From assembly GCF_018873765.1 (NCBI RefSeq), contig NC_057923.1, forward strand, positions 8,444,413 through 8,508,412: a DNA stretch of 64,000 bases, given 5' to 3'. The notes beneath the pieces were generated by a model that was given only the letters and a program-made list of their open reading frames with translations, ran no database searches and had not been told where the DNA came from. The position numbers and the translations under genes are program-made. The DNA is from Telopea speciosissima (taxonomy: Eukaryota > Streptophyta > Magnoliopsida > Proteales > Proteaceae). Positions within the stretch are counted from its first letter, which is position 1. Every line of letters begins with the position of its first letter. Positions 60,201-64,000 of this stretch are shown in pieces.

Positions 60201-61628
60201 GTTGTATGACCGATCACGTAGATCTCTTTACCTTGTATTTTTCAACGGTGTTTGTTCTTCGAATAGTGCCAAGCAAATTTGACTTGTTCAAGCAAATGCT
60301 GAAGGTTTAATGCATTATATTAAAGTGTGGAAGTCAGACTAGTCTGAAAATTAAGTCATGAATGACTAGATGATGACATGGACAATATGTCCGCAAAGTT
60401 CGGGCTCCTAGAAACAGTGTCATGTGGGCAAAATGGCTGGAAGTGTGGAAAGCCATTCACCACTGTTGGTGTAGGAAACCTGCTCCCGTTATAACATTCA
60501 GGTTTTTAAAAATATGTTTACAGGTCATCCTAGGCATCAACAGTATAACCCATAGTCATATGACCGATCACGTAGATCTCTTTACCTTGTATTTTTCAAC
60601 GGTGTTTCTTCGAATAGTGCCAAGCAAATTTGAATTATTGAAGCAAATGCTAAAGGATTAAAGCATTATATTAACGTGTGAAAGTCAGACTAGTCTGAAA
60701 ATTAAGTCTTGAATGACTAGATAATTTGGGGCCCCATTTTAGTCATATGACTGATCACGTAGATCTCTTTACCTTGTATTTTTCAATGGTGTTTGTTCTT
60801 CGGATAGTGCCAAGCAAATGCTAAAGGATTAAAGCATTATATTAACGTATGAAAGTCAGACTAGTCTGAAAGTTAGGTCATGAATGACTAGATGATGACA
60901 TGGACAGTATGTCCACAAAGTTCGGGCTCCTAGAAACAGTGTCATGTGAGCAAAATGGCTGTTAAGTGTGGAAAGCCATTCCCCACTGTTGGTATAGGAA
61001 ATCTGCTCCCGTAATAACATTTCAGCTTTTTAAAAATGTGTTTACAGGTTATCCTAGGCATCAACAGTATAACCCCTGACCGAGCCTGGGCAAAATTTGA
61101 GCAGATTGGATTACTTATACGCTAGGTTGTGCCAACCCGATTCAACTGGCTTAGGCTTGGGAAACCTGAGACTGGCTCCCTGAGATCAACTGGACTGGGG
61201 CTGCATCTTTGAGCTGGGTTGGGTTGATACTAACGAAGTCCAAGTAGCACCCTCTGGTGCCACTTCAGTATCTTTACATTTTACTGTGATGTAGAACCCA
61301 GTTGTGGGGTGTAATATTTTTCAAAGAGCAACAATTAATTGATTTGGTTTCTGAATCTCTTCATGCAATTTGTAGGTTTGCTATTATGGGCAACATTACC
61401 ACTGCTTTGCCTACAGCCATGAGCATGAAAGGTGGATGATGTATGATGACAAAACTGTAAAGGTAATATTCACAAAGTTATCATGTTTCATTCCATCAGT
61501 ACTCCTTTTTATGCTTTAACTGATCAATTTGATTCATTTAGGTTATTGGTGACTGGGATGAAGTTCTTATCTTGTGTGAAAGAGGGCACTTACAACCCCA
61601 GGTTCTTTTCTTTGAAGCTGTAAATTAG
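21492..61628 (+). CDS. DUF627/DUF629/UCH deubiquitinase-like protein, 15 coding exons over 40 kb
   Basis: Exons: 21492-24221, 24303-24431, 24526-24717, 24822-24868, 24982-25267, 25467-25593, 25733-25936, 39455-39568, 43525-43721, 43836-44051, 44217-44492, 44600-44747, 44841-44974, 61376-61462, 61542-61628. The total is 4974 nt, encoding 1657 aa with every phase matching. Order: poly-Ala N-terminus; TPR-like DUF627 (about 72-185); DUF629-like middle with a C2H2-like CCRCNEKF...HIQHVVREH finger near 405; charged coiled coil (about 900-1110); USP domain from about 1325. Visible catalytic candidates are Cys1335 (GEYNCFLN), His1607 (YYGQHYHCF) and Asp1624/1625 (MMYDD). By recall it matches Arabidopsis At3g47890/At3g47910, and the Cys/His boxes resemble animal USP53/USP54, so ubiquitin cleavage is plausible but unproven. 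Introns 7, 8 and 13 are transposon-filled. Confidence 0.92.
24303..25936 (+). CDS. Exons 2-7 of the deubiquitinase-like gene
   Basis: Six exons separated by introns of 81-199 nt or less than 200 nt each, all GT-AG. They encode residues 911-1239: [20 protein letters not shown], the lysine-rich [19 protein letters not shown] region, the [20 protein letters not shown] coiled coil and a basic linker [16 protein letters not shown]. Exon 4 ends at a weak donor (AAAT/GTATTC), but the reading phase fits exon 5 exactly. Exon 7 ends in phase 1 at AACT/GTAAGT and opens the 13.5-kb intron. Confidence 0.88.
26220..27120 (+). mobile_element. LTR-like remnant in intron 7
   Basis: The stretch has long terminal repeat style: TTTAATTAGGG near 26268, a TATA-like CCATAAAAAGGCATG near 26458, then AACCCAACGATGGAG and GAATGAAAG. 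The same TGTAACCCAACGATGGAG word occurs at about 42522 in intron 8, so both belong to one retrotransposon family. No partner LTR, primer site or coding region was found here, so a solo or truncated LTR is likely. Boundaries are approximate. Confidence 0.4.
27350..27687. mobile_element. hAT-like element rich in CTCGG/CCGAG words, exact 8-bp TSD
   Basis: The 338-bp element starts CAAGGTACTAAAACTCGGG and ends GAGTTCTCGAACTATG. The flanking 8-mers CAAGCAAC at 27342-27349 and 27688-27695 are identical. The inside is packed with GAGATCTCG, CCGAGAT and CGAGATATCG words in both orientations. There is no coding capacity. The 8-bp duplication and CA...TG ends fit the hAT superfamily. Confidence 0.82.
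27785..27935 (-). pseudogene. Nuclear plastid-DNA insertion: 3' part of trnT-UGU and spacer
   Basis: On the minus strand 27935-27890 reads as the 3' part of plastid tRNA-Thr(UGU): GCATTTGTAATGCGATGG (anticodon stem-loop with TGT) then CATCGGTTCGATTTCGATAG and CTGGCTT (T arm and acceptor). The D arm is missing, replaced by a TC/TA repeat. Bases below 27890 continue with AT-rich text that looks like the plastid trnT-trnL spacer (less certain). It is not a functional tRNA. Confidence 0.75.
27935..27959. repeat. (CT)n(AT)n microsatellite
   Basis: A run of CT dinucleotides passes directly into AT dinucleotides. It sits between the truncated plastid tRNA remnant and the next hAT-like element. Confidence 0.9.
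27973..28256. mobile_element. hAT-like element rich in TTTCGG/CCGAAAT words, exact 8-bp TSD
   Basis: 284 bp. Starts CATAGTATAAGATCTCG; the end reverse-complemented is CATAGTTCAAAATCTCA, so the terminal inverted repeats match at 13 of 17. The flanks GTTATCAT at 27965-27972 and 28257-28264 are identical. The interior is built of ATTTCGG, CCGAAATG and AATACC(A/G)AAAT words on both strands. Non-coding. Confidence 0.85.
28566..30270 (+). mobile_element. LTR retrotransposon fragment: LTR plus primer binding site
   Basis: A likely LTR runs from TGTTAGGGG (28566) to a CA at 29722 and is followed directly by TGGTATCAGAGAGG (29723-29736), the initiator Met-tRNA primer site with two late mismatches. 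A TATA-like CTTTAAATAC lies near 28717 and a leader-like CT-rich zone near 28815. The internal part after the primer site is only about 0.5 kb and has no coding frame; a 24-bp word (TGTGTAGCCACCTATTTGC...) is tandemly duplicated near 29800-29850. The partner LTR is absent. Confidence 0.55.
30284..31490. mobile_element. 1.2-kb hAT-like element rich in TTTCG/CGAAA words
   Basis: Starts CAAGGTGCAAGAACTCAG; the end reverse-complemented is CATGGTTCAAGAACTTGG, so the ends are inverted copies. Both terminal 200-bp zones are filled with GGTTTCG, CGAAACC and ATCTCGG words, like the 59.4-kb element. The 0.8-kb middle holds a three-copy tandem repeat and a perfect hairpin. A clean 8-bp duplication is not visible: the left flank is TTTTTAGG and the right flank TATTTTTT, possibly because the neighbouring LINE disturbed it. 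Confidence 0.68.
30545..30896. repeat. About 77-bp tandem repeat ending in a perfect 49-bp inverted repeat
   Basis: A unit containing GGATATTGTATYGAATAAG, AACATAACTCCTTCAATATA and AATCAGATTTAARCAATCTT is repeated about three times. The last copy (30774-30822) is followed after a 25-nt spacer by its exact reverse complement (30848-30896), 49 of 49 positions. This forms a strong stem-loop in either strand. Confidence 0.9.
31493..35602 (-). mobile_element. Decayed L1-type LINE with ORF1 and a deleted RT core
   Basis: The 3' end is at low coordinates (T run 31493-31498, then GGGTGAATAAATGAATTC). Going 5' to 3' on the minus strand: ORF1 with a DUF4283-like [17 protein letters not shown] and a zinc knuckle [14 protein letters not shown] (35593-34943); a proline/serine-rich tail; endonuclease start [17 protein letters not shown] (34401) with later SDHCPIAIY (about 33760); RT entry [28 protein letters not shown] and [16 protein letters not shown] (33085-32640). 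The text then jumps to a zf-RVT-like region ([18 protein letters not shown]), so the YADD/FADD catalytic segment is missing. There are many frameshifts. The 5' end is truncated within ORF1 and no target duplication is recognised. Confidence 0.85.
35603..37167 (+). mobile_element. Ty3-like LTR pair with almost no internal region
   Basis: Two direct copies share GGGTTAATTTTTA.GTAGTTAA, AAGAATGGAATTGATTTAG, GTGGCYTCT and end in CTGCATCA: a truncated left copy (35603-35949) and a fuller right copy (about 36423-37167). After the left copy comes TTTGGTATCAGATTC, an initiator Met-tRNA primer site. Just before the right copy is ACTCGAGGACATG...CCTGGGGAATAA, the usual last-codon/polypurine-tract context of plant Ty3 elements. 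Only about 470 bp of internal sequence remains and it is non-coding. The left LTR is cut exactly where the LINE begins. Confidence 0.72.
37168..37747. other. Intron 7 sequence without recognised element
   Basis: AT-rich text with no domain-bearing frame. The 79-aa plus frame at 37275-37514 is not similar to anything I know. Confidence 0.4.
37748..37995. mobile_element. hAT-like element rich in GATCGG/TATCGG words, exact 8-bp TSD
   Basis: 248 bp. Starts CAGGATTTTAGTAATCAG; the end reverse-complemented is CATGGTTCAAGGAATCGG. The flanks GTCTGGAC at 37740-37747 and 37996-38003 are identical (a ninth base C also agrees on the outer right side). The interior consists of GGATCGG, CCGATCC, TATCGG and GATACCGAT-type words. 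Non-coding. Confidence 0.83.
38280..39412 (-). mobile_element. LTR-like remnant in antisense, ending 42 nt before exon 8
   Basis: Read on the minus strand from 39412 it starts TGATGCAGTATTCC, runs through TTGGTTTGGTT-type text, a TATA-like TATTTAAAGAG near 39040 and an AATAAAG near 39011, as in plant Ty3 LTRs. The left limit is uncertain and no partner was found. Its end leaves only 42 nt to the exon 8 acceptor; a branch-point-like CTAAT lies at 39419-39423 inside that interval. Confidence 0.45.
39455..39568 (+). CDS. Exon 8 of the deubiquitinase-like gene
   Basis: A 114-nt exon between 13.5-kb and 4.0-kb introns. It reads [37 protein letters not shown], the conserved acidic/helical segment that precedes the USP domain in this family. 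The acceptor TTAG/TT takes up phase 1 from exon 7, and the donor CTTG/GTAATT leaves phase 1 for exon 9, where G+AC restores Asp. Confidence 0.9.
40422..42214 (-). mobile_element. RTE-clade LINE, 5' truncated, in intron 8
   Basis: Minus-strand fragments in order: EDIYNN...[13 protein letters not shown] and RAEDIRWDGYF linker, [77 protein letters not shown], catalytic [26 protein letters not shown], and the C-terminal [20 protein letters not shown] and [12 protein letters not shown]. This is the plant RTE pattern. The 3' end holds the family's GGATCCATGTAGCCAACCCC word and an ACAAC-rich tail region near 40510. The endonuclease is missing and frames are broken. Confidence 0.9.
42216..42940 (+). 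mobile_element. LTR-like remnant in intron 8
   Basis: Contains TGTTAGGTGTCGATAGAG, an LTR-style TTTAAATATATG and TGTAACCCAACGATGGAG (about 42522), the last shared with the 26.4-kb remnant, followed by GAATGAATGAAATAG and a CT-rich leader. A small segment at about 42385-42505, full of AGGCGCC/CCTAGGCACC words, looks inserted. Boundaries and partner are unknown. Confidence 0.38.
43525..44974 (+). CDS. Exons 9-13 of the deubiquitinase-like gene (USP catalytic core)
   Basis: Exon 9 ends in [20 protein letters not shown], the Cys box with Cys1335. Exon 10 gives [14 protein letters not shown] and [18 protein letters not shown]. Exon 11 gives [20 protein letters not shown] with a CXnC pair region ([29 protein letters not shown]), probably metal-binding. 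Exon 12 gives [20 protein letters not shown] and exon 13 [20 protein letters not shown]. Four introns of 106-165 nt separate them; the one after exon 11 starts with GC instead of GT. Confidence 0.9.
44975..45399. other. Start of intron 13 (16.4 kb)
   Basis: Donor GTG/GTATGC at 44975. An AT-repeat lies near 45090 and no element was recognised in this part. Confidence 0.6.
45400..45920. other. Possible mitochondrial DNA insertion
   Basis: Base composition changes sharply from the AT-rich intron to mixed, unique-looking sequence such as CGTGCTCGTCGTTTCTCG, CTTCCAAGTCCAAGCGCTAG and GGCTGGGAAGGAGCGAAG, which have the style of plant mitochondrial intergenic DNA. I recognise no specific mitochondrial gene. 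The minus frame 45406-45618 ([18 protein letters not shown]) is unassigned. Confidence 0.38.
46757..47010 (+). repeat. Left copy of an old LTR
   Basis: Shares GTTAATTAGGGGTTACTTTT, GTAATTTTCTTTTAT, ATTCAGATTATTGGAATG-type and CCAAGACTGGCC words, in the same order, with a second copy at 48955-49006, 55916-56097 and 57419-57620. The left copy has lost about 150 bp after GTGGTTCCTCTCC. Between the copies is a gag-like zinc knuckle, so the pair is best read as LTRs of an old Ty3-like element. Confidence 0.6.
47517..47714. mobile_element. Repeat element rich in GGTTCCGG/CCGGAACC words
   Basis: Starts TAGGATGTGAATTTG; the end reverse-complemented is TAAGGGTGTCAATTTTG, a typical plant hAT-style end. 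The inside is made of GGTTCC, CCGGTTC and AACCGG words in both orientations. The target duplication was not resolved. Confidence 0.55.
47703..47927 (+). pseudogene. Retrotransposon gag fragment with one zinc knuckle
   Basis: The frame contains [14 protein letters not shown], a CCHC knuckle in which the expected His is Tyr, preceded by a basic NEWLKNIV and followed by an acidic tail. It lies between the two old LTR copies on the same strand, consistent with the remains of the internal region. Further decayed coding-like text continues to about 48150. Confidence 0.6.
48198..48313. repeat. 43-bp direct repeat
   Basis: The segment AGGTTTGTATTTTCTA...ATCAAGGT occurs at 48198-48240 and 48271-48313 with two or three mismatches, within the decayed internal region of the old LTR element. 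Confidence 0.8.
48436..48833. mobile_element. hAT-like element rich in GGGCC/GGCCC words
   Basis: 398 bp. Starts TAGGGGTGCAACCGGGCC and ends CTAGCACCCTTA. The flanks AATTTGAC (48428-48435) and GATATGAC (48834-48841) match at 6 of 8, a decayed duplication. The interior is rich in GGCCGGG, CAGCCCG and GGCTCAACC words. Non-coding. Confidence 0.62.
49007..49201 (-). repeat. Copia 3' LTR
   Basis: 195 bp, TG...CA ends (plus-strand TGTTAACAGG ... ATCCAACA). Hand alignment to the other LTR gives about 11 substitutions and one 1-bp gap in some 194 positions (about 6%), so the insertion is not recent. Confidence 0.93.
49316..50627 (-). pseudogene. Copia RT and RNase H, frameshifted
   Basis: RT begins [20 protein letters not shown] and [19 protein letters not shown] with [20 protein letters not shown] and [16 protein letters not shown] (50627-50148). 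The catalytic [12 protein letters not shown] is in a second frame (50215-49832), showing a frameshift near 50180. RNase H follows (49807-49316) with [17 protein letters not shown] and [20 protein letters not shown], then another frameshift near 49460. Confidence 0.9.
51519..52710. mobile_element. 1.2-kb hAT-like element rich in TATCG/CGATA words, nested in copia
   Basis: Starts CAAGGATTTAAGTATCGG; the end reverse-complemented is CAAGGAATTAAGTATCGG, 17 of 18 identical. The flanks ACTACGGG at 51511-51518 and 52711-52718 are identical. The first 90 and last 280 bp are arrays of GTATCGTATCG, ATCGATACG and GAGACG words in both orientations; the middle is AT-rich and non-coding. It interrupts the copia frame between the integrase core (52441-53709 frame) and the region downstream. 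It is the best-preserved member of this group in the window and must be younger than the copia element. Confidence 0.92.
52711..53760 (-). pseudogene. Copia protease and integrase, interrupted
   Basis: Upstream of [11 protein letters not shown] the frame reads [13 protein letters not shown], so the protease active-site DSG is changed to DSR. The integrase zinc-binding part has [10 protein letters not shown] and [11 protein letters not shown], and the core has [18 protein letters not shown] and [19 protein letters not shown] (DDE residues visible). The C-terminal end breaks off at the hAT-like insertion and resumes at 51518 as [16 protein letters not shown] and [20 protein letters not shown]. 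Confidence 0.88.
53942..54847 (-). pseudogene. Copia gag
   Basis: An open frame of 301 aa with the UBN2/Retrotran gag pattern ([59 protein letters not shown]) and a knuckle-like [20 protein letters not shown]. It is open here but belongs to a disrupted element. A second frame (53785-54291) continues into the protease region after a frameshift. Confidence 0.85.
55722..55915 (-). repeat. Copia 5' LTR
   Basis: 194 bp, paired with 49007-49201. The primer site abuts it at 55721. Confidence 0.93.
55916..56097 (+). repeat. Right copy of the old LTR, middle piece
   Basis: Continues, after the copia insertion, the sequence that starts at 48955-49006. It shares AAATATGCATGCAATTCATC and CAGATTATTGGAATGAATTT with the left copy at 46.85 kb. 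It is cut at 56097 by the next hAT-like insertion and resumes at 57419 with GCCAAGACTGGCCATGTGG. Confidence 0.6.
56098..57418. mobile_element. 1.3-kb hAT-like element, exact 8-bp TSD, possible captured gene start
   Basis: Starts CATAGTAAGTTC; the end reverse-complemented is CATAGTTAGTAAA. The flanks GCCAAGAC at 56090-56097 and 57419-57426 are identical. There is no transposase. At 57265-57110, minus strand, is leader-like text (AAACCCTAATCCG) followed by an ATG at 57219 and the frame [20 protein letters not shown], which resembles the first exon of an ordinary plant gene and may be a captured fragment. I do not recognise the gene. Confidence 0.78.
57427..58339. other. Rest of old LTR and adjoining spacer
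   Basis: Up to about 57620 it matches the left LTR copy (TTCTTCCCATTCTTTCC, TTTGACTAGCTGTG). Beyond that, text around 58060-58300 has the GCCAGAATAG and GGGCAGGCCCA style also seen near 27230-27340 and 29400-29520, probably shared retrotransposon leader sequence. No gene. Confidence 0.45.
58340..58951. mobile_element. hAT-like element rich in ATTCG/GGATACG words, exact 8-bp TSD
   Basis: 612 bp. Starts TAGGGATGTAAATGGAT; the end reverse-complemented is TAGGGATGTAAACGGAT, 16 of 17. The flanks GTGAGAAT at 58332-58339 and 58952-58959 are identical. Both ends carry AATCCGTATTC, CGTATCCG, TCGGATACGAATATGATAAT and TATCCGACCG words, repeated in direct and inverted orientation around an AT-rich middle. 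Non-coding. Confidence 0.9.
59435..59750. mobile_element. hAT-like element rich in GTCGAAAC/GTTTCG words, exact 8-bp TSD
   Basis: 316 bp. Starts CAAAGGTTCTAAATCTCGG; the end reverse-complemented is CATGGTTCCATATCTC. The flanks ATCTCAGT at 59427-59434 and 59751-59758 are identical. The interior holds many GTCGAAAC, GGTTTCG and CGAAACC words, the same motif class as the 30.3-kb element. Non-coding. Confidence 0.87.
60022..61256. mobile_element. TIR element containing a three-unit tandem repeat
   Basis: The left end GGTGCTACTTGGACC and the right end, reverse-complemented, GGTGCTACTTGGACT, are inverted copies. The outer zones are rich in CTGG/CCAG-type words (GGCCTGATCAAG, GGTCTGGGTT, GCTGGGTTGGG). 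The interior has head-to-tail copies of one unit: about 60180-60545, a truncated copy about 60553-60724, and about 60725-61070, each beginning near GACCGATCACGTAGATCTCT. The duplication at the target site was not resolved. Confidence 0.6.
61376..61628 (+). CDS. Exons 14-15 of the deubiquitinase-like gene (His box and stop)
   Basis: Exon 14 (61376-61462) codes [20 protein letters not shown] and MMYDDKTVK, carrying His1607 and the Asp pair. Exon 15 (61542-61628) codes [28 protein letters not shown] and the TAG stop. The 79-nt intron between them is GT-AG. Phases are 0 on all sides and continue exon 13 (CLVSV) across the 16.4-kb intron. Loss of these two exons would remove the catalytic His, so correct splicing over the transposon-filled intron is needed for an active enzyme. 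Confidence 0.92.
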
Positions 61629-62390
61629 CTTTTTATTTGGTGATTCTCTCAGTAACTACTCAGAGGAGGAATTTTTTTTGAGGGGGATGCCCGAAGTCTA
61701 GTTTGCCTTTGCGTTCATGCTGTGTCTATAATGGCGCATAAAGTCAATCAATCCTGCAATTCAGGAAGCTGACGGTTTTAGGACTATAATTTGTAAAGCA
61801 ATCCAAGTTTTGAAGAGGGCGCAAGATTTTGTTAGAATGACTTGCCCGCTGGAGAAATACTATGTACATAAAGAGATATTGCTTCACTATGAGGAAAGCA
61901 AATCAGAGAACTTGGAGGAAATTTTGACTTAAAATTTGTTTAGGAAAGTTGCAGATGTTGGGTTCTTTTGGTTTCTTGGTATTTGCCCAATAAGATGGAT
62001 TGATCAAGGAAAGACCAGTAACAAGTGGTGCAGTTCAAAGATGCAGTAAAAGAGTTCGTCGAGCTAACTTTGTTGCAAGGATACAGTTGTTGGACGATAG
62101 TTGGAAGCATATAGCATAGTTTCATAAAGAGAAGACGAGTTGAGAGGCATCTAAATTTTATCAGTGATTTTTTTTTTCTTCTATTTTGTGTTGCGACTAG
62201 CGAGTTATAAAGAGGTCCTGTGCATAAAAAACATGATGGCCCCCTGGGTCTTAATATTTGTAGCTAACAGTGATTACATGAGCCTTATTGGTGTTAATGA
62301 AAGTGGGGGAAAAAGTTTTATTTGCCCTTGTTTTCAATCTTCTTTTGCTCTTCTTTCAGTCAATAAAATAGTCCTCCATATGTACCGACT
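61629..62390 (+). other. 3' UTR of the deubiquitinase-like gene
   Basis: Follows the stop codon. The best poly(A) signal seen is AATAAA at 62362-62367, in a T-rich setting, which would give a 3' UTR of about 750 nt. A further small spliced exon in this region cannot be excluded. Reading frames here have no domain. Confidence 0.5.
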
Positions 62391-62954
62391 ACATGATTTA
62401 CTTCTCATGTTTGTATCTTGAATTATGAGGTTTGTATCAAGTGAGCTCAACAAAGCCTCAACTGAAATGTTTGTAGTCACAGTGAGATTCTTGTTCTTCA
62501 TCACAATCTTCGGTTGGCTTTGTATTGTAAGATCTTGTTAGTTTTATTGATTATGGTTCTGATAAGCTAGAAGCTATTTGGGTTTCCAGCATGCATAGCT
62601 ATGACTGTTTGATAAGTACCTACATTCAGTGGACGAGTCCAGATTGTCTATTCATTGTAAAATTTTGGACTGATCTAACATAGGAGATTTAGCACAAGAG
62701 TCAGCAGAGATGATGTGGGCAACTTGTCCACAAAATTTGAAGACCACATGAACTATCACATTGCAAAGAAAAGTGTTTGTAAGCAACTATAAAGACCTCT
62801 CTATATAGCAGCTTCTGGAAAAATGGTCCCACATTCAATGGGGCCTGCAATTTATGAATGATCGACCGTGTGTTCTTACAAAATATGGATGATTCAAATC
62901 AATTGAGTTTGTTTTCATCCAAGGTCTCCTAGATAGATCCATCATCTAGGAAAA
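62391..62954. other. Intergenic spacer
   Basis: AT-rich text with no gene or repeat that I recognise. Confidence 0.5.
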
Positions 62955-63097
62955 TTGTCTCCTGCAATTCCTTGCCCGGTCCAATTCCTTAGTGCCTGTA
63001 ATAAGAGGAGGGTGGACCCCATTCAAGAAGGGGTGGAATGGCCATTGCGCCCCCCTTGTTAGGAGCACTGGGCCGGGCAGGGAGTTGCAGGGGATAA
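62955..63097. repeat. Inverted-repeat element (MITE-like)
   Basis: The left part CTCCTGCAATTCCTTGCCCG and the right part, reverse-complemented, CCCCTGCAACTCCCTGCCCG are inverted copies with few mismatches, separated by about 80 bp containing a GGGTGGACCCC word. No target duplication was fixed. Confidence 0.65.
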
Positions 63098-63199
63098 AGT
63101 TATGTGTTTCCTGCGGCAAACAGATGCTTAACGTGTAAAAACCTGCCCCTTGGGAGGGGAACAATAGTTGGAAATGTCTATGGCTGTTCATACCTTGTA

Positions 63200-63392
63200 G
63201 GCTGAGGAGCAAAAGGAGGATTCTGTCCTAGGGGCTCACGTTTGATTAGCTAGTTGGTGAGACAATACCTTACCAAGGCAATGATCAGTACCTAGTTCGA
63301 GTAGATGATCAACCACAATGGGCGGCGTGGACACCTACAGCAGACAAAAGTGGGGAATTCATGCAATTGGGTGAAAGCCTGACAGAGCAATG
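63200..63392 (+). pseudogene. Decayed plastid 16S rRNA fragment (nuclear plastid insertion)
   Basis: The text follows bacterial/plastid 16S rRNA in order: GAGGAGCAAAAGGAGGATTC, GATTAGCTAGTTGGTGAG, CAATGATCAGTACCTAG, GATGATCAACCACAATGGG, then, after loss of about 20-30 bp around the CCTACGGGAGGCAGCAG site, GTGGGGAATT and GTGAAAGCCTGACAGAGCAA. Many C-to-T and G-to-A changes indicate long residence in methylated nuclear DNA. It corresponds to the part of 16S around E. coli positions 200-390. It is not functional. Confidence 0.85.
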
Positions 63393-64000
63393 ATAGAAAT
63401 GTATTTTTATTTCACGATTCACCAAGAAATCAACTCATCCAAGCAAAAGAAATTTTTATTGAATAGAAATGAATGAAATACACTTCCAACTGAAATCGCA
63501 ACCAAGCATTGAGTGGTTTAAAAATGCCAAATCTCATCTCAATCATCATTTGTAAGAACTTCGGAGTTAGTTCCTCGGCTTGGCCAGGGTTTTTGTTCAT
63601 GTCGTTATTCCCCACTCCAGGGAGAGTAGGCTCGATGGAATAATTTTATAGATGCATTACTGCATCCCTCAAAAAAATCTCATTATTGGCTCATTCTTCA
63701 TTCAACCCTACAGAGCAATTTAGCCATGATGGAATGTATATGAAATGCGTTGAACGCACGAATAAAGAGATTTTTCTATTGGGCGTAAAGCATCTGAGAA
63801 ACAACAGGCTAAAAACTTGGAACTTTCACATAAAAATGCAGAAAATTTTACATCGGACATAAAGATAAGTCCTAGTAATCACATATACCACGTTCAGTAC
63901 AATGATTTGAAAACATCAATTTTGGAGAATACTAGTGTAACAACCCTTTGCTACAACTATAAGAGACCTTCACTGCCCCAAACTATCAATTAAATGAGCT
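63393..64000. other. Unassigned sequence at the window end
   Basis: AT-rich, with no recognised domain. The minus-strand frame at 63430-63615 (MGNNDMNKNPGQAEELTPKF) is short and unassigned. Whether this is the 3' UTR of a minus-strand gene beyond the window, or more organelle-derived DNA, cannot be told here. Confidence 0.35.

Noticed and set aside
61940..62421. Small frames after the deubiquitinase stop codon
   Set aside because: No domain, no conservation recognised, and they lie in the probable 3' UTR.
1..64000. CRISPR arrays, bacterial operons or prophage
   Set aside because: Direct repeats seen are transposon ends, tandem duplications or microsatellites; gene structure is entirely eukaryotic.

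Overview
The window is nuclear DNA of a flowering plant: intron-containing genes with plant-specific domains (PPR, PORR, and a plant DUF627/DUF629 ubiquitin hydrolase), plant L1-type and RTE-type LINEs, Ty1/copia and Ty3-like retrotransposons primed by initiator Met-tRNA, many hAT-like non-autonomous elements, and decayed plastid DNA (16S rRNA, trnT-UGU). The long repeat-filled introns suggest a woody or early-diverging angiosperm rather than a small-genome species. That last point is inference.

Layout. 0.1-1.6 kb (minus): an intronless E-class PPR protein gene, probably for organelle RNA editing. 1.7-6.6 kb: a decayed spacer with a 5'-truncated LINE between an exact 11-bp target duplication, a palindromic MITE, a second LINE fragment and a SINE-like remnant. 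6.65-8.1 kb (plus): an intronless PORR-domain protein gene, probably for organelle intron splicing. 8.1-21.2 kb: a gene-poor stretch with a truncated, mutated copy of an At1g18900/At1g74750-type PPR gene (13.8-14.8 kb), a LINE piece, hairpin MITEs and a probable MULE-like element.

21.2-62.4 kb (plus): one very large gene. By following splice sites, reading phase and protein similarity, I joined 15 coding exons (21492-61628) into a 1657-aa protein with DUF627, a DUF629-like region, a charged coiled coil and a C-terminal USP/UCH domain with Cys and His boxes. Every exon join keeps the reading frame. Three introns (13.5, 4.0 and 16.4 kb) hold almost all of the transposons: an L1-type LINE, an RTE LINE, Ty3-like LTR fragments, a complete-looking copia element, a probable organelle insertion and about ten hAT-like elements. 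The last intron contains a nested stack: an old LTR element split by a copia element, which is itself split by a 1.2-kb hAT-like element; a second hAT-like element splits the same old LTR.

62.4-64 kb: no supported gene; an inverted-repeat element and a decayed plastid 16S rRNA fragment.

The most unusual signal is a group of hAT-like elements with CA...TG or TAGGG-type ends, most with exact 8-bp target duplications. Each is filled with degenerate copies, in both orientations, of its own short CpG-containing word (for example CTCGG/CCGAG, TTTCGG/CCGAAA, TATCGG/CCGATA, or ATTCG/CGGATA).

The three protein-coding genes are unrelated in function. Two (PPR and PORR) are nuclear genes that probably act on organelle RNA; the third is a deubiquitinase-like protein. 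All coordinates, splice sites and duplications were read by eye; nothing was searched against a database.
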